Shown here in pieces: positions 9,878-19,586 of a DNA stretch of 64,000 bases. A model generated the notes under the pieces. It was not told the origin of the DNA. It did not search any database and saw only the letters and a list, made by a program, of their open reading frames with translations. The DNA is from Mesorhizobium sp. NZP2298. GTDB taxonomy: Bacteria > Pseudomonadota > Alphaproteobacteria > Rhizobiales > Rhizobiaceae. The DNA lies in NCBI RefSeq assembly GCF_013170825.1, contig NZ_CP033365.1, forward strand, positions 434,001 to 498,000, given 5' to 3'. Made by a program: the position numbers and the translations under genes. Numbering within the stretch: position 1 is the stretch's first letter; each line of letters begins with the position of its first letter.

Positions 9878-9916
9878 CCCCTGCATCGCCAAGGCATGCT
9901 TGCGAGACATGCAGGG
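9878..9916 (+). terminator. Stem-loop after ptsH
   Basis: CCCTGCAT (9878-9885) and ATGCAGGG (9909-9916) are perfect inverted repeats. The structure starts three bases after the ptsH coding region and may end the hprK-ptsH transcript, although there is no T-run, and it abuts the palindrome of the ahcY operator. Confidence 0.45.
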
Positions 9917-9937
9917 ATAAAGATTTCTTTATATCCC
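9914..9937. promoter_or_regulatory. Palindromic operator upstream of ahcY (SahR/SamR-type)
   Basis: ATAAAGATTTCTTTAT at 9917-9932 is a perfect seven-base inverted repeat with a two-base spacer, flanked by GGGAT and ATCCC. An ATAAAGA-type palindrome ahead of methionine-cycle genes is what is described for ArsR-family SAM/SAH-responsive regulators in proteobacteria. It lies 121 bases upstream of the ahcY start. The palindrome is certain; the regulator is inference. Confidence 0.6.
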
Positions 9938-10057
9938 ATTGTCGTTTCGACATCGATCTGCTAGTCAGACCGGCAATTCGCGCCCTTCGACGCGCCAACC
10001 GGCGCGGGCGCATCCGCAACCAATTCGCAGCATAACAATTCGCATCGGAGCACTGCC

Positions 10058-11458
10058 ATGACGGGTAGCAAGGATTATGTGGTCGCCGACATCTCGCTTG
10101 CCGGCTGGGGCCGCAAGGAACTCGATATCGCCGAAACCGAAATGCCGGGCCTGATGGCCTGCCGCGAGGAGTTCGGCGCCAAGAAACCGCTGAAGGGCGC
10201 GCGCATCACCGGCTCGCTGCACATGACCATCCAGACCGCGGTGCTGATCGAAACGCTGAAGGTGCTCGGCGCCGATATCCGCTGGGCGTCCTGCAACATC
10301 TTCTCGACCCAGGACCATGCCGCCGCGGCGATCGCCGAGGCTGGCATTCCTGTCTTCGCCGTCAAGGGCGAGAGCCTCGAACAGTACTGGGACTACACCG
10401 ACCGGATCTTCCAGTGGCCTGACGGCGGCCTCTCCAACATGATCCTCGACGACGGTGGCGATGCCACCATGTACATCCTGATCGGCGCCCGCGCCGAGGC
10501 CGGCGAGGACGTGCTGTCCAACCCGCAGAGCGAGGAAGAGGAATATTTCTACGCCCAGGTCAAGAAGCGCCTGAAGGCTTCGCCCGGCTTCTTCACCAAA
10601 CAGAAGGCGGCGATCCGCGGCGTCACCGAAGAGACGACCACCGGCGTCAACCGGCTTTACCAGCTGCAGAAGAAGGGCCTGCTGCCCTTCCCGGCCATCA
10701 ACGTCAACGACTCGGTCACCAAGTCGAAGTTCGACAACAAATACGGCTGCAAGGAATCGCTGGTCGACGGCATCCGGCGCGGCACCGACACGATGATGGC
10801 CGGCAAGGTCGCGGTCGTCTGCGGTTATGGCGACGTCGGCAAGGGCTCGTCCGCCTCGCTCAAGGGCGCCGGCGCCCGCGTCAAGGTCACCGAGGTCGAT
10901 CCGATCTGCGCCCTGCAGGCGGCGATGGACGGCTTTGAAGTCGTCACGCTGGAAGACGCGGCTCCGACCGCCGACATCATCATCACCACCACCGGCAACA
11001 AGGACGTCGTCACCCTCGACCACATGCGGTCGATGAAGGACATGGTGATCGTCGGCAATATCGGCCACTTCGACAACGAGATCCAGGTGGCGTCGCTGCG
11101 CAATCTGAAATGGACCAATGTCAAGCCGCAGGTCGACATGATCACCTTCCCGGACGGCAAGCGGATGATCCTCTTGTCGGAAGGCCGCCTGCTCAATCTC
11201 GGCAATGCCACCGGCCATCCGAGTTTCGTCATGTCGGCCTCCTTCACCAACCAGGTTCTGGCCCAGATCGAGCTCTTCACCAAGGGCGAGCAGTACCAGA
11301 ACCAGGTCTATGTCCTGCCCAAGCATCTCGACGAGAAGGTCGCGCGCCTGCATCTCGACAAGCTCGGCGCCCGCCTGACCGAACTGTCGGGTGAGCAGGC
11401 CGCCTATATCGGCGTCACGCCGCAGGGTCCGTTCAAGCCGGAACACTACCGCTATTAA
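10058..11458 (+). CDS. ahcY: Adenosylhomocysteinase (S-adenosyl-L-homocysteine hydrolase)
   Basis: AhcY splits S-adenosylhomocysteine, the product of all methyltransferases, into adenosine and homocysteine. The 466-residue tetrameric NAD enzyme shows the [17 protein letters not shown] substrate region, [11 protein letters not shown] (the extra segment of bacterial long forms), [11 protein letters not shown] with the catalytic lysine and aspartate, the NAD motif GYGDVGKGS and the C-terminal KPEHYRY. ATG 10058 is preceded by CGGAG. It stands as a single transcription unit between the operator at 9914 and a strong terminator. Confidence 0.98.
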   Translation: MTGSKDYVVADISLAGWGRKELDIAETEMPGLMACREEFGAKKPLKGARITGSLHMTIQTAVLIETLKVLGADIRWASCNIFSTQDHAAAAIAEAGIPVFAVKGESLEQYWDYTDRIFQWPDGGLSNMILDDGGDATMYILIGARAEAGEDVLSNPQSEEEEYFYAQVKKRLKASPGFFTKQKAAIRGVTEETTTGVNRLYQLQKKGLLPFPAINVNDSVTKSKFDNKYGCKESLVDGIRRGTDTMMAGKVAVVCGYGDVGKGSSASLKGAGARVKVTEVDPICALQAAMDGFEVVTLEDAAPTADIIITTTGNKDVVTLDHMRSMKDMVIVGNIGHFDNEIQVASLRNLKWTNVKPQVDMITFPDGKRMILLSEGRLLNLGNATGHPSFVMSASFTNQVLAQIELFTKGEQYQNQVYVLPKHLDEKVARLHLDKLGARLTELSGEQAAYIGVTPQGPFKPEHYRY

Positions 11459-11488
11459 CCAAAGCTAAATTTACTACCATATATTGAC

Positions 11489-11524
11489 GCCGGGCGATTG
11501 ACTTTTCGCCCGGCTTTATTTTTG
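11489..11524 (+). terminator. Rho-independent terminator of ahcY
   Basis: GCCGGGCG (11489-11496) and CGCCCGGC (11507-11514) form an eight-pair stem followed by TTTATTTTT. It begins about 30 bases after the ahcY stop. Confidence 0.9.
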
Positions 11525-11657
11525 CGCGGGATCAGCCTTCACGGCGATTCGGCGAGGGTTTATTGTCAGGTGATTCGCGACGCTTCCGGCCCGAGAGGGG
11601 ATCAGAGAGGCGCGTTTCAGGGCGGTCTTGCATTCAGGCGGCGGAGAGGACCAAGAC

Positions 11658-14213
11658 ATGCCGGGGCAAAACCCGCACGGAGCGGGATCGGCCGTTTCCG
11701 GCGGCCATGACGATTCGGGGACCTTAGGCTCGGCCATCCAGGGCGGACGCCTTTCATGGCGTGCCCGCGCGGGACTGTTGCTGGCCGGTTCAGCACTGGC
11801 CTGGCCTTTGGCCGGTGCCGTGGCGCATGCCGAGACCGCCGCCGTGGCGACCGCCGGCCTGTCGATCAGCACGGTCGAAGTCATGCAGCTTGCGGTGTTC
11901 GTCGGCGTGACGGGCGCGGCGCTGCTGTCGGCCATCGTTCTCATCCGCGAACGGGCCCGCACCTCGGCGGAGAATGTCGAACTGAGAAGCCGCGTCGCCG
12001 ACGTCAACGCGGCACTGCGCCGGTCGGAAGCGTTGCTTAATCTGCGCGACCAGCGCGTGGTCGTCTGGGCCTCGGAGAACAAGAAACCCGAGCTCGTCGG
12101 CACATTGCCGGTAGAAAGCGGCGCCCCGGAAGAGCGAGCGGCTTTCCTCGCCTTCGGCCGCTGGCTGATGCCGCGCTCGGCGGCGGCACTCGAACATGCG
12201 ATCGCGGGCTTGCGCGAAAAGGCGAGGCCTTTCGACCTGGTCATCGAATCGCAGGCTGGCGCACCGCTCGAAGTGCATGGCCGCAAGAGTGCCGCGCATA
12301 TATTGGTGCGGTTTGTCTCGCTTTCCGAGACGCAGCGCAGCCAGGCCCGCCTGAAGATCGAGAACCAGCGTCTGGCCGCCGACCATGACACGATGATCGG
12401 CCTGCTCGAGGCGCTGAAGATGCCGGCGTGGCTGCGCGACGAGCACGGACGCCTGAAATGGGTCAACCGGGCCTATGCCGACGCGGTCGAAGCCGAAAGC
12501 GCGGAAGCCGCCGTCCGCGACGCCAAGGAATTTCTTGGCGGCCAGGCGCGCGAGGCCATTGCCGCCCAACACAAATCGCATCCGGTCTTCGAACAGTCGC
12601 TTTCCACTGTGATCGAAGGCGACCGCCGCGTGTTCGCGGTGACGGACTTCGCCGGCGGCGACGGTTCGGCGGGCCTTGCCTGCGACACCAGCGCGATCGA
12701 GACCATCCGCGGCGAATATGAGCGGACGGTGCGCAGCCACGCCGATACGCTCGACCAGCTCAACACCGCGGTCGCCATCTTCGACACCGACGAGAAGCTG
12801 CGCTTCTTCAACCAGGCGTTCCAGAAGCTGTGGGGGCTCGACAGCGGCTTCCTGCACAGCGCTCCAGACAATGCGCTTTTGCTCGACCGGCTGCGCAGCG
12901 AAGGCAAGATCGCCGAACAACCCGAATGGCGCCGCTGGAAGGAAGGACTGCTCGGCGCCTACCGCGCGGTCGAATCGCAGGAACATTGGTGGCATCTGCC
13001 GGATGGCAAGACCATTCGCGTCGTTGCCAACCCGCAGCCCAAGGGCGGCGTCACCTGGGTGTTCGAGAACCTGACCGAGAAGATGGACCTGGAAAGCCGC
13101 TACCGGACCGCGGTGCGGGTCCAGGGCGAAACGCTCGACAATCTCGCCGAGGGCGTGGCGGTATTCGGTCCCGATGGCCGGTTGCGGCTGTCGAACCCGG
13201 CCTTTGCCACGCTGTGGGGGCTGAGCGCGGACGCGGCCAAGCCCAACGTGCACGTGTCGACGATCCGTGATCTTTGCGACCGGCAGGCGGTCGACAGTCC
13301 CTGGCCTGGCTTCGTCGCCGCCATCACCGGGTTCGACGATGAGCGCCGCGACCGTCACGGGCAGAGCGAGCTCAACAACGGCACCGTGCTGCGTTACGCC
13401 GTGATTCCACTGCCCAACGGGCAAGTGATGATGACCTTCGTCGACGTCACCGACAGCGTCCACGTCGAACGCGCGCTGAAGGACAAGAACGAGGCGCTGG
13501 AAAAGTCAGATCAGCTCAAGAACGACTTCGTCCAGCACGTGTCCTACGAACTGCGCTCGCCGCTGACCAACATCATCGGCTTCACCGAACTGCTTTCAGT
13601 GCCCACGACGGGCCCGCTGAATCAAAAGCAGCGCGAATATGTCGAGCATGTCAGCTCGTCCTCCTCGGTCCTGCTGACCATCGTCAACGACATACTGGAC
13701 CTTGCGACCGTCGACGCGGGCATCATGCAGCTCGACATTTCAGAGGTTCATGTCGACCGCACCATCGCGGCGGCGGCGGAACTGGTTGCCGATCGGCTGC
13801 AGGAGCATTCGATCCGACTCGAGGTCGATGCCGCTGCCGCGCCGAAGACGTTCCACGGCGATGAAACCCGCATCCGCCAGATCCTCTACAATCTGCTCAG
13901 CAACGCCGCCAACTACGCGCCGGAAGCCAGCAGCATCCGGCTCGCCTGCCGCCAGTTGGCGGACGGGGTGGAATTCTCGGTTCATGACGACGGCCCCGGC
14001 ATGCCGCCGGACGTGCTGGATTCGGTGTTCCGCCGCTTCGAACCGCGTACCAATGGCGGCCGCAGGCGCGGCGCCGGCCTAGGCCTGTCGATCGTCAAGA
14101 GCTTCGTTGAACTGCATGGCGGCGGCGTTCGCATCGAAACCGGCAAGGACAAGGGCACGACCGTCATCTGCACCTTCCCCGACATGCCCGGCATCCGCGC
14201 CGCGGCCGAGTAA
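11658..14213 (+). CDS. divL: DivL-type non-canonical sensor kinase (tyrosine at the phospho site)
   Basis: DivL is a membrane-bound pseudokinase that promotes CckA activity in the CtrA cell-cycle pathway and is inhibited by the DivK/PleC-DivJ system. The 851-residue product has two N-terminal hydrophobic segments, several PAS-like domains between residues 200 and 600, and a kinase core in which the phospho-acceptor histidine is replaced by Y630 (VSYELRSPLT). The ATP-binding boxes NLLSNAANY, DDGPGMP and GAGLGLSIVKSF are intact, as in Caulobacter DivL. ATG 11658 with GGAGAGGA upstream is preferred over the TTG ten codons earlier. Its stop is eight bases from the tsaE fusion. Confidence 0.9.
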   Translation: MPGQNPHGAGSAVSGGHDDSGTLGSAIQGGRLSWRARAGLLLAGSALAWPLAGAVAHAETAAVATAGLSISTVEVMQLAVFVGVTGAALLSAIVLIRERARTSAENVELRSRVADVNAALRRSEALLNLRDQRVVVWASENKKPELVGTLPVESGAPEERAAFLAFGRWLMPRSAAALEHAIAGLREKARPFDLVIESQAGAPLEVHGRKSAAHILVRFVSLSETQRSQARLKIENQRLAADHDTMIGLLEALKMPAWLRDEHGRLKWVNRAYADAVEAESAEAAVRDAKEFLGGQAREAIAAQHKSHPVFEQSLSTVIEGDRRVFAVTDFAGGDGSAGLACDTSAIETIRGEYERTVRSHADTLDQLNTAVAIFDTDEKLRFFNQAFQKLWGLDSGFLHSAPDNALLLDRLRSEGKIAEQPEWRRWKEGLLGAYRAVESQEHWWHLPDGKTIRVVANPQPKGGVTWVFENLTEKMDLESRYRTAVRVQGETLDNLAEGVAVFGPDGRLRLSNPAFATLWGLSADAAKPNVHVSTIRDLCDRQAVDSPWPGFVAAITGFDDERRDRHGQSELNNGTVLRYAVIPLPNGQVMMTFVDVTDSVHVERALKDKNEALEKSDQLKNDFVQHVSYELRSPLTNIIGFTELLSVPTTGPLNQKQREYVEHVSSSSSVLLTIVNDILDLATVDAGIMQLDISEVHVDRTIAAAAELVADRLQEHSIRLEVDAAAAPKTFHGDETRIRQILYNLLSNAANYAPEASSIRLACRQLADGVEFSVHDDGPGMPPDVLDSVFRRFEPRTNGGRRRGAGLGLSIVKSFVELHGGGVRIETGKDKGTTVICTFPDMPGIRAAAE

Positions 14214-14221
14214 CGCGCTCG

Positions 14222-15733
14222 ATGACGGCGCTTGTGCTTGAGCGTTTGCTCCCTGATGAGACACAGACCGCGCGGCTGGGCGAGGATCTGGCGCTGGCGC
14301 TGCGCGCCGGCGATGTGCTGGCGCTCAAAGGCGATCTCGGCGCCGGCAAGTCGACACTCGCGCGGGCGCTGATCCGGACGCTTGCGGACGATGCCGGCCT
14401 CGACGTGCCGAGCCCGACCTTCACTTTGGTGCAGAGCTACGACACGCGCATTCCGGTGCATCATTTCGACCTCTACCGCCTGGCGTCTGCGAGTGAGCTC
14501 GACGAACTCGGCTTCGATGAAGCGCTGGCGCAAGGGGCAGCCCTGGTCGAATGGCCCGAACGGGCGGAGGGCTATCTGCCGAAGACAGCGCTGTCGATCG
14601 AACTCGTCCAGCATGGCGAAGGGCGGCTGGCGCGGCTGTCGGGGCAAGGGGCGGCCTTCGAGCGGGCGGCGCGGTCCCTGGCCATGCGCGATTTTCTCGA
14701 CAGCGCCGGCTGGGGGACAGCGCGGCGCCGCCATTTCATCGGCGATGCCTCGGCCCGTTCCTATGAGATCGTGACGCTTGCCGGCCAGGAGCCGCGCGTG
14801 CTGATGAACTCGCCGCGGCTGGTGCTCGGCCCGCCGGTGCGCGACGGCAAGCCCTACGCCGTGATCGCGCACACCGCCCAGTCTGTCTCCGCCTTCGTCG
14901 CCATCGACCGTGCCTTGAAGACCGGCGGCGTCAGTGTTCCGCAAATCCATGCCGAGGACCAGGACCAGGGTTTTCTGCTGCTCGAGCATCTCGGTTCCGA
15001 AGGATTTCTCGGCAAGGACGGCGAGCCGGTGGCCGAGCGTTATGCGGCGGCCGCCGAGCTGCTGGCCATGATGCACCGCAAGACCTGGCCGCAACGCCTG
15101 GAGGCCCGACCGGGCAGCTTCCACGAGGTGCCGCCTTTCGACCGCGACGCGATGATGATCGAAGCCGATCTTTTGGTCGACTGGTACGTGCCGGCCATAT
15201 CGAGTGGCGCGGCCAGCGAGGATCTGCGCACGGGCTACGCCAGGCAATGGAACGCGCTTTTCGACCGGCTGCAGGGAAGCGAATACACGCTGATGCTGCG
15301 CGACTTCCATTCGCCCAACATCATCTGGCGCGGCGACCGCTCCGGGCATGACCGGTTGGGCATCGTGGACTTCCAGGACGCGCTTATCGGCCCGTCGGCC
15401 TATGACGTCGCCTCGCTGGCCATGGATGCCCGTGTCACCCTGTCGCCCGAGATCGAAAAGCAGACGCTCGATGCCTATGTCGCGGCGCGACATGCAGCAG
15501 GGGGGTTCAACGAAGCGAGCTTCCTGGAAGCCTATGCGATCATGGCCGCGCAGCGCAATTCGAAGATCCTCGGCATTTTCGTGCGCCTCGAAAAACGCGA
15601 CGGCAAACCCTATTATCTCAGGCACCTGCCGCGCATCCGCGACTATCTGCGCCGGGCACTGTCCCATCCGGCGCTCGCCAGCTTGAAGGATTTCTACGAC
15701 ACGCACGGCCTGCTTGAGGAACGAACGCTGTGA
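14222..15733 (+). CDS. tsaE: TsaE ATPase fused to an AmgK-like sugar kinase
   Basis: Residues 1 to about 145 are TsaE, the ATPase of the enzyme complex that makes threonylcarbamoyl-adenosine in tRNA: Walker A GDLGAGKST, SPTFTLVQSY and HHFDLYRL. Residues 150-503 are an aminoglycoside-phosphotransferase-like kinase with the catalytic LRDFHSPN and the metal motif IVDFQDAL. AmgK kinases phosphorylate N-acetylmuramate at C1 in peptidoglycan recycling, and the partner uridylyltransferase murU follows with an overlap of four bases. The fusion is known from other Hyphomicrobiales genomes. AmgK identity rests on context and motifs. Confidence 0.9.
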   Translation: MTALVLERLLPDETQTARLGEDLALALRAGDVLALKGDLGAGKSTLARALIRTLADDAGLDVPSPTFTLVQSYDTRIPVHHFDLYRLASASELDELGFDEALAQGAALVEWPERAEGYLPKTALSIELVQHGEGRLARLSGQGAAFERAARSLAMRDFLDSAGWGTARRRHFIGDASARSYEIVTLAGQEPRVLMNSPRLVLGPPVRDGKPYAVIAHTAQSVSAFVAIDRALKTGGVSVPQIHAEDQDQGFLLLEHLGSEGFLGKDGEPVAERYAAAAELLAMMHRKTWPQRLEARPGSFHEVPPFDRDAMMIEADLLVDWYVPAISSGAASEDLRTGYARQWNALFDRLQGSEYTLMLRDFHSPNIIWRGDRSGHDRLGIVDFQDALIGPSAYDVASLAMDARVTLSPEIEKQTLDAYVAARHAAGGFNEASFLEAYAIMAAQRNSKILGIFVRLEKRDGKPYYLRHLPRIRDYLRRALSHPALASLKDFYDTHGLLEERTL

Positions 15734-16455
15734 CAAGACCGGATACCGCCATCGTGCTCGCCGCCGGGCTTGGCAAGCGCATGCGGCCGATCACCGACAC
15801 CATCCCCAAGCCGCTGGTCAGGATCGCCGGCAAGACCTTGCTCGACTGGGGCCTCGACAGCCTCGCCGCCGCCGGGGTCGCCAAGGCCGTCGTCAACGTC
15901 CACTATCTTCCCGAACAGATCGTTGCCCATGTCGCGGCGCGCCATGAGCCCCGCATCGTCATTTCCGATGAGAGCGACCGGCTGCTCGATTCGGCCGGCG
16001 GCATCGTCAAGGCGCTACCGGAACTGGGCGAACAACCCTTCTACATCCTCAACGCCGACACGTTCTGGATCGATCACGGCCCGCTCAATCTCGGCCGCCT
16101 CGCCCTTGCATGGGACGCCGCGAAAATGGATATTCTGCTGATGCTGGCGGATCTCCATCAGGCGACCGGACACTGCGGCTCAACCGACTTCCTGGTAGCG
16201 CCGGACGGCGCCCTGCGGCGTTCAAAAGGGGATCCGGCAGGCCTGATCTATGCCGGCGCGGCGATCATCCATCCGCGCCTGTTCGCGGACGCATCCGCCG
16301 AACCGCATTCGCTCAACGCCTATTTCGACAAAGCCATCGCCACCGGCCGCCTGTTCGGCATGCCGCTGCACGGCCACTGGATCACTGTCGGCACGCCCGA
16401 AGCCATTCCGCTCGCTGAAGCTGCAGTCGCCGGCGCGCTGACCGAGTCGCAATGA
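15730..16455 (+). CDS. murU: N-acetylmuramate alpha-1-phosphate uridylyltransferase MurU
   Basis: MurU makes UDP-N-acetylmuramate from the sugar 1-phosphate produced by AmgK, bypassing de novo synthesis. The 241-residue protein has the nucleotidyltransferase signature LAAGLGKRMRPITD, then PKPLVRIAGKTLLDW, and the metal-binding NADTFW. Start is GTG at 15730, overlapping the stop of the kinase fusion, so translation is coupled. Length agrees with Pseudomonas MurU (about 225). A related mannose-1-phosphate guanylyltransferase role is the main alternative, but the kinase neighbour favours MurU. Confidence 0.85.
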   Translation: MTRPDTAIVLAAGLGKRMRPITDTIPKPLVRIAGKTLLDWGLDSLAAAGVAKAVVNVHYLPEQIVAHVAARHEPRIVISDESDRLLDSAGGIVKALPELGEQPFYILNADTFWIDHGPLNLGRLALAWDAAKMDILLMLADLHQATGHCGSTDFLVAPDGALRRSKGDPAGLIYAGAAIIHPRLFADASAEPHSLNAYFDKAIATGRLFGMPLHGHWITVGTPEAIPLAEAAVAGALTESQ

Positions 16456-19400
16456 GCGGCACAGGCCGCGTTTTCTCTATCCCCCCCGGAGCGCCGTTTC
16501 TGCCGACGCTGGCCGAGGCGCTGCTTGCCGGCCGACTGGTTCCCGGATTTCGCTTCGACGGCGATCCGCTCGCTCTGGCCGATGTCACCATCTATGTGCC
16601 GACACGTCGTGCCGCGCGCGCCTTGCGCGGTGTCTTCGTCGACAGTCTCGCGGCGCGCGGCGGCGGCGGTTCGGCGATCCTGCCGGTCATCCGTCCGCTC
16701 GGCGAGTTCGACGAGGACGAAGCGGCGTTCGATGCCGAGCCATCGGCGGCGATCGATCTCGCGCCGCCGATCTCGGCAACCGAACGCCTGCTGCTGCTGA
16801 CGCCGCTGGTACGCGCCTGGAAACGCCGGCTGCCGGAGCATGTGGCGAAGCTTTTCGCGGAGGAGATCGTCATCCCCGCGTCCACCGCAGACGCGATCTG
16901 GCTGGCGCGCGATCTCGCGGCGCTGATGGACGAGATCGAGACGGAAGGTACCGACTGGACCAAGCTCGCCGATCTGGTGACAGGCAACCTCGCCGGCTGG
17001 TGGCAAGTAACGCTCGAATTCCTCGGCATCGTCACCGATGCCTGGCCGAAATTCCTCAGTGAAAGCGACCGCTCCAATCCGGCCGCGCATCGCAGCGCGC
17101 TGATCCGCTCCGAGGCGGCGCGGCTGCGGCGCAATCCGCCGGCCGGACCGGTCATCGCCGCCGGCTCCACCGGCTCGATACCGGCCACGGCGGAGCTGCT
17201 TGCCGCGATCGCCCGCTTGCCCGGCGGCGCCATCGTGCTGCCTGGGCTCGACCGCGCGCTGGACGAAGCATCCTTCCAGGCACTCATCGCTCCCGGAGCA
17301 CGGCCTGCGGTGCTTGGCCACCCGCAATATGGTCTCGCCAGGCTGATCGGCAAGATCGGCGTGCTGCGCTCGGATGTCGAGGAAGTCAGCGCGGCCGAAC
17401 CGCACCTTGCGCTTCGCGCCGCGCTTGTCGGCGAAGCACTGCGGCCAGCCGAGACCACCGAATTATGGGCCGAAACGCGCAATGGATTTTCGGCGCCCGA
17501 TATTGCAGGCGCCTTCGCCGGCGTGACCCTGCTTGAAGCAGCCAGCGAACGCGACGAAGCCGTCGCCATCGCCGTCGCCCTGAAGCAGGCGGTAGAGGAG
17601 CCGGGCCAAAGAGCTGCCCTCGTCACCGGCGATCGCGCGCTGGCGCGGCGTGTCTCGGTCGAACTCAAGCGCTTCGGCGTCGTCGCCGACGATTCCGGCG
17701 GCACGCCGCTCGCCAACACGCCCGCGGCCAGCCTGCTCCGGTTGACCCTCGAAGCAGTGTTCCGGCCTGGCGATCCGGTCGGCCTGCTGTCGTTGCTCAA
17801 GCATCCGCTGCTAGGCCTCGGTCTCGAACGCGCCGATGCGCGCCATGCTGCGGAGCTGGTCGAACTGGTGGCGCTGCGCGGCGGCACCGGCCGCCCAGAC
17901 ATCGCGTCGCTGCCGGAACTGTTCGAGGCCCGCCTCACCGGCCTGGATGATGACAGCCGGCCGCCCTTCTGGTTCTCCCGGCTGACCGTGCGCGCCATCG
18001 AAAGCGCGCGGAATTTGCTCGAAGGCCTGAAGCAAGCCCTGGCTCCGCTGATGGCCTTTCGCGGCCAGGGGGATGCCGATCTTGCCGCCTTGGTCAAAGC
18101 CAGCGTTGTGGCCCTGGAAAATCTCGGCCGCGCCGCCGATGGCGGCCTTGCCGACCTCTATGCCGATGACGCCGGCGAAAAGCTTGCCGAACTGCTGCGC
18201 GGGCTGGTCGCCGCTTCGGCCACGCTGTCGTTCGCGGCGAGCGAATGGCCCGATGTGATGGACGCGCTGATCGCGCCCGAAACGGTCAAGCCGGCGCAAG
18301 GCACCGACCGGAACATCGCCATCTGGGGCGCGCTGGAAGCGCGGCTGCAGGATGTCGACACGCTGGTCATTGGCGGGCTCAACGAAGGTGTGTGGCCGCG
18401 CAAGCCGGAGAGCGACCGCTTCATGTCGCGGCTGATGAAGACCGGCATCGATCTCGAACCGCCGGAACGGCGCATTGGCCTTGCCGCGCATGATTTCCAG
18501 ATGGCCATGGGTGCCAAGAAGGTTTTGCTGGCCCGCTCCGCGCGTTCCGGCGACGCACCCGCCGTGCCATCGCGCTGGCTGCAGCGGCTGCTCACCTTCA
18601 TCGGCAACGAGCAGGCGGCAACCCTGCGCGGGCGCGGCGACGAGCTGCTCGCCTGGGCCCGTGCGCTCGATACCGGACCGAAGCAGGATTTCGCGCCGCG
18701 ACCGCAACCGAAGCCGCCATTGTCAGTGCGCCCGACGCATTTCTCGGTCACCGAGATCGAGACCTTGCGCCGTGATCCCTACGCCGTCTACGCGAGACGG
18801 ATCCTCGGCCTGATGCCGCTCGATCCTGTGATTCGAGACCCCGGCGCGGCCGAGCGCGGCACGCTGTTCCATGCCATCCTGCATCTGTTCTCGTCCGAGG
18901 TGGCCGATCCGCGCGCGCCCGAGGCGCTTGCCGGCCTCATTGCCGCCGGCCGCGCCTGCTTTGCCGAGGCTGCCCTTCCGGCCGATGTCGAGGCGGTGTG
19001 GTGGCCGCGCTTCGAGAAGCTCGCCGCCAACATCATCGAATGGGAGCGCACACGCGCCGATGCGGTAGTCGAACGGCATGCCGAGGAGAGGGCGGGGAAG
19101 ACCACTGTCGGACAGTCCGGCGTCACGCTGTCCGGCTACGCCGACCGCGTCGACCTGCTGGCCGGCGGAATGGCCGATATTCTGGACTACAAGACAGGCT
19201 CCTCGCCCTCCAAGGCGCAGGCGCACACGCTGCTGGCGCCGCAACTGGCGCTGGAGGGCGCTCTGCTGAGGCGCGGCGCCTTCAAGGATCTGGGCGCGCG
19301 TGAGCCGTCGCAACTGGCCTTTGTCAGGCTGAAGCCGAATGGCGAGGTGTTCGAGGAGTCCATCCTCGAACACAACCGCCAGCCGCGAACCGCGGCCGAT

Positions 19401-19586
19401 CTTGCCGAGGAAGCCTGGGCACGGCTGGAAAAGCTGCTGGTCCACTACACCGATCCGCAAACCGGATATCTGTCGCGCGCGCTGCCGTTTCGCGAAGGCG
19501 AGACCGACGGCGACTACGACCACCTCGCCCGCGTGCTCGAATGGTCGGCCGGCGGCGATGCCGGTGACGAGGGAGGGGAGGCATGA
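16452..19586 (+). CDS. addB: Double-strand break repair protein AddB
   Basis: AddB is one subunit of the AddAB helicase-nuclease, the alphaproteobacterial counterpart of RecBCD. The 1044-residue product begins with a degenerate helicase-like region without a P-loop (FSIPPGAPFLPTLAEALLAG), has a second helicase-like part around residue 640 (LVIGGLNEGVWPR), and ends in a PD-(D/E)XK nuclease domain with GYADRVDLL and ILDYKTGS near residues 895-920. The four cysteines that bind an iron-sulfur cluster in Bacillus AddB are not seen, as is usual in this class. ATGA overlap with murU upstream and with addA downstream. Confidence 0.95.
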   Translation: MSGTGRVFSIPPGAPFLPTLAEALLAGRLVPGFRFDGDPLALADVTIYVPTRRAARALRGVFVDSLAARGGGGSAILPVIRPLGEFDEDEAAFDAEPSAAIDLAPPISATERLLLLTPLVRAWKRRLPEHVAKLFAEEIVIPASTADAIWLARDLAALMDEIETEGTDWTKLADLVTGNLAGWWQVTLEFLGIVTDAWPKFLSESDRSNPAAHRSALIRSEAARLRRNPPAGPVIAAGSTGSIPATAELLAAIARLPGGAIVLPGLDRALDEASFQALIAPGARPAVLGHPQYGLARLIGKIGVLRSDVEEVSAAEPHLALRAALVGEALRPAETTELWAETRNGFSAPDIAGAFAGVTLLEAASERDEAVAIAVALKQAVEEPGQRAALVTGDRALARRVSVELKRFGVVADDSGGTPLANTPAASLLRLTLEAVFRPGDPVGLLSLLKHPLLGLGLERADARHAAELVELVALRGGTGRPDIASLPELFEARLTGLDDDSRPPFWFSRLTVRAIESARNLLEGLKQALAPLMAFRGQGDADLAALVKASVVALENLGRAADGGLADLYADDAGEKLAELLRGLVAASATLSFAASEWPDVMDALIAPETVKPAQGTDRNIAIWGALEARLQDVDTLVIGGLNEGVWPRKPESDRFMSRLMKTGIDLEPPERRIGLAAHDFQMAMGAKKVLLARSARSGDAPAVPSRWLQRLLTFIGNEQAATLRGRGDELLAWARALDTGPKQDFAPRPQPKPPLSVRPTHFSVTEIETLRRDPYAVYARRILGLMPLDPVIRDPGAAERGTLFHAILHLFSSEVADPRAPEALAGLIAAGRACFAEAALPADVEAVWWPRFEKLAANIIEWERTRADAVVERHAEERAGKTTVGQSGVTLSGYADRVDLLAGGMADILDYKTGSSPSKAQAHTLLAPQLALEGALLRRGAFKDLGAREPSQLAFVRLKPNGEVFEESILEHNRQPRTAADLAEEAWARLEKLLVHYTDPQTGYLSRALPFREGETDGDYDHLARVLEWSAGGDAGDEGGEA

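Noticed and set aside
9877..10057. Possible SAH or SAM riboswitch ahead of ahcY
   Set aside because: The leader has two simple palindromes but none of the conserved riboswitch cores that I could recognise; a protein operator explains the palindrome better.
11790..15736. Two long minus-strand frames (557 and 584 codons)
   Set aside because: Antisense to divL and the tsaE fusion, both of which have clear catalytic motifs.
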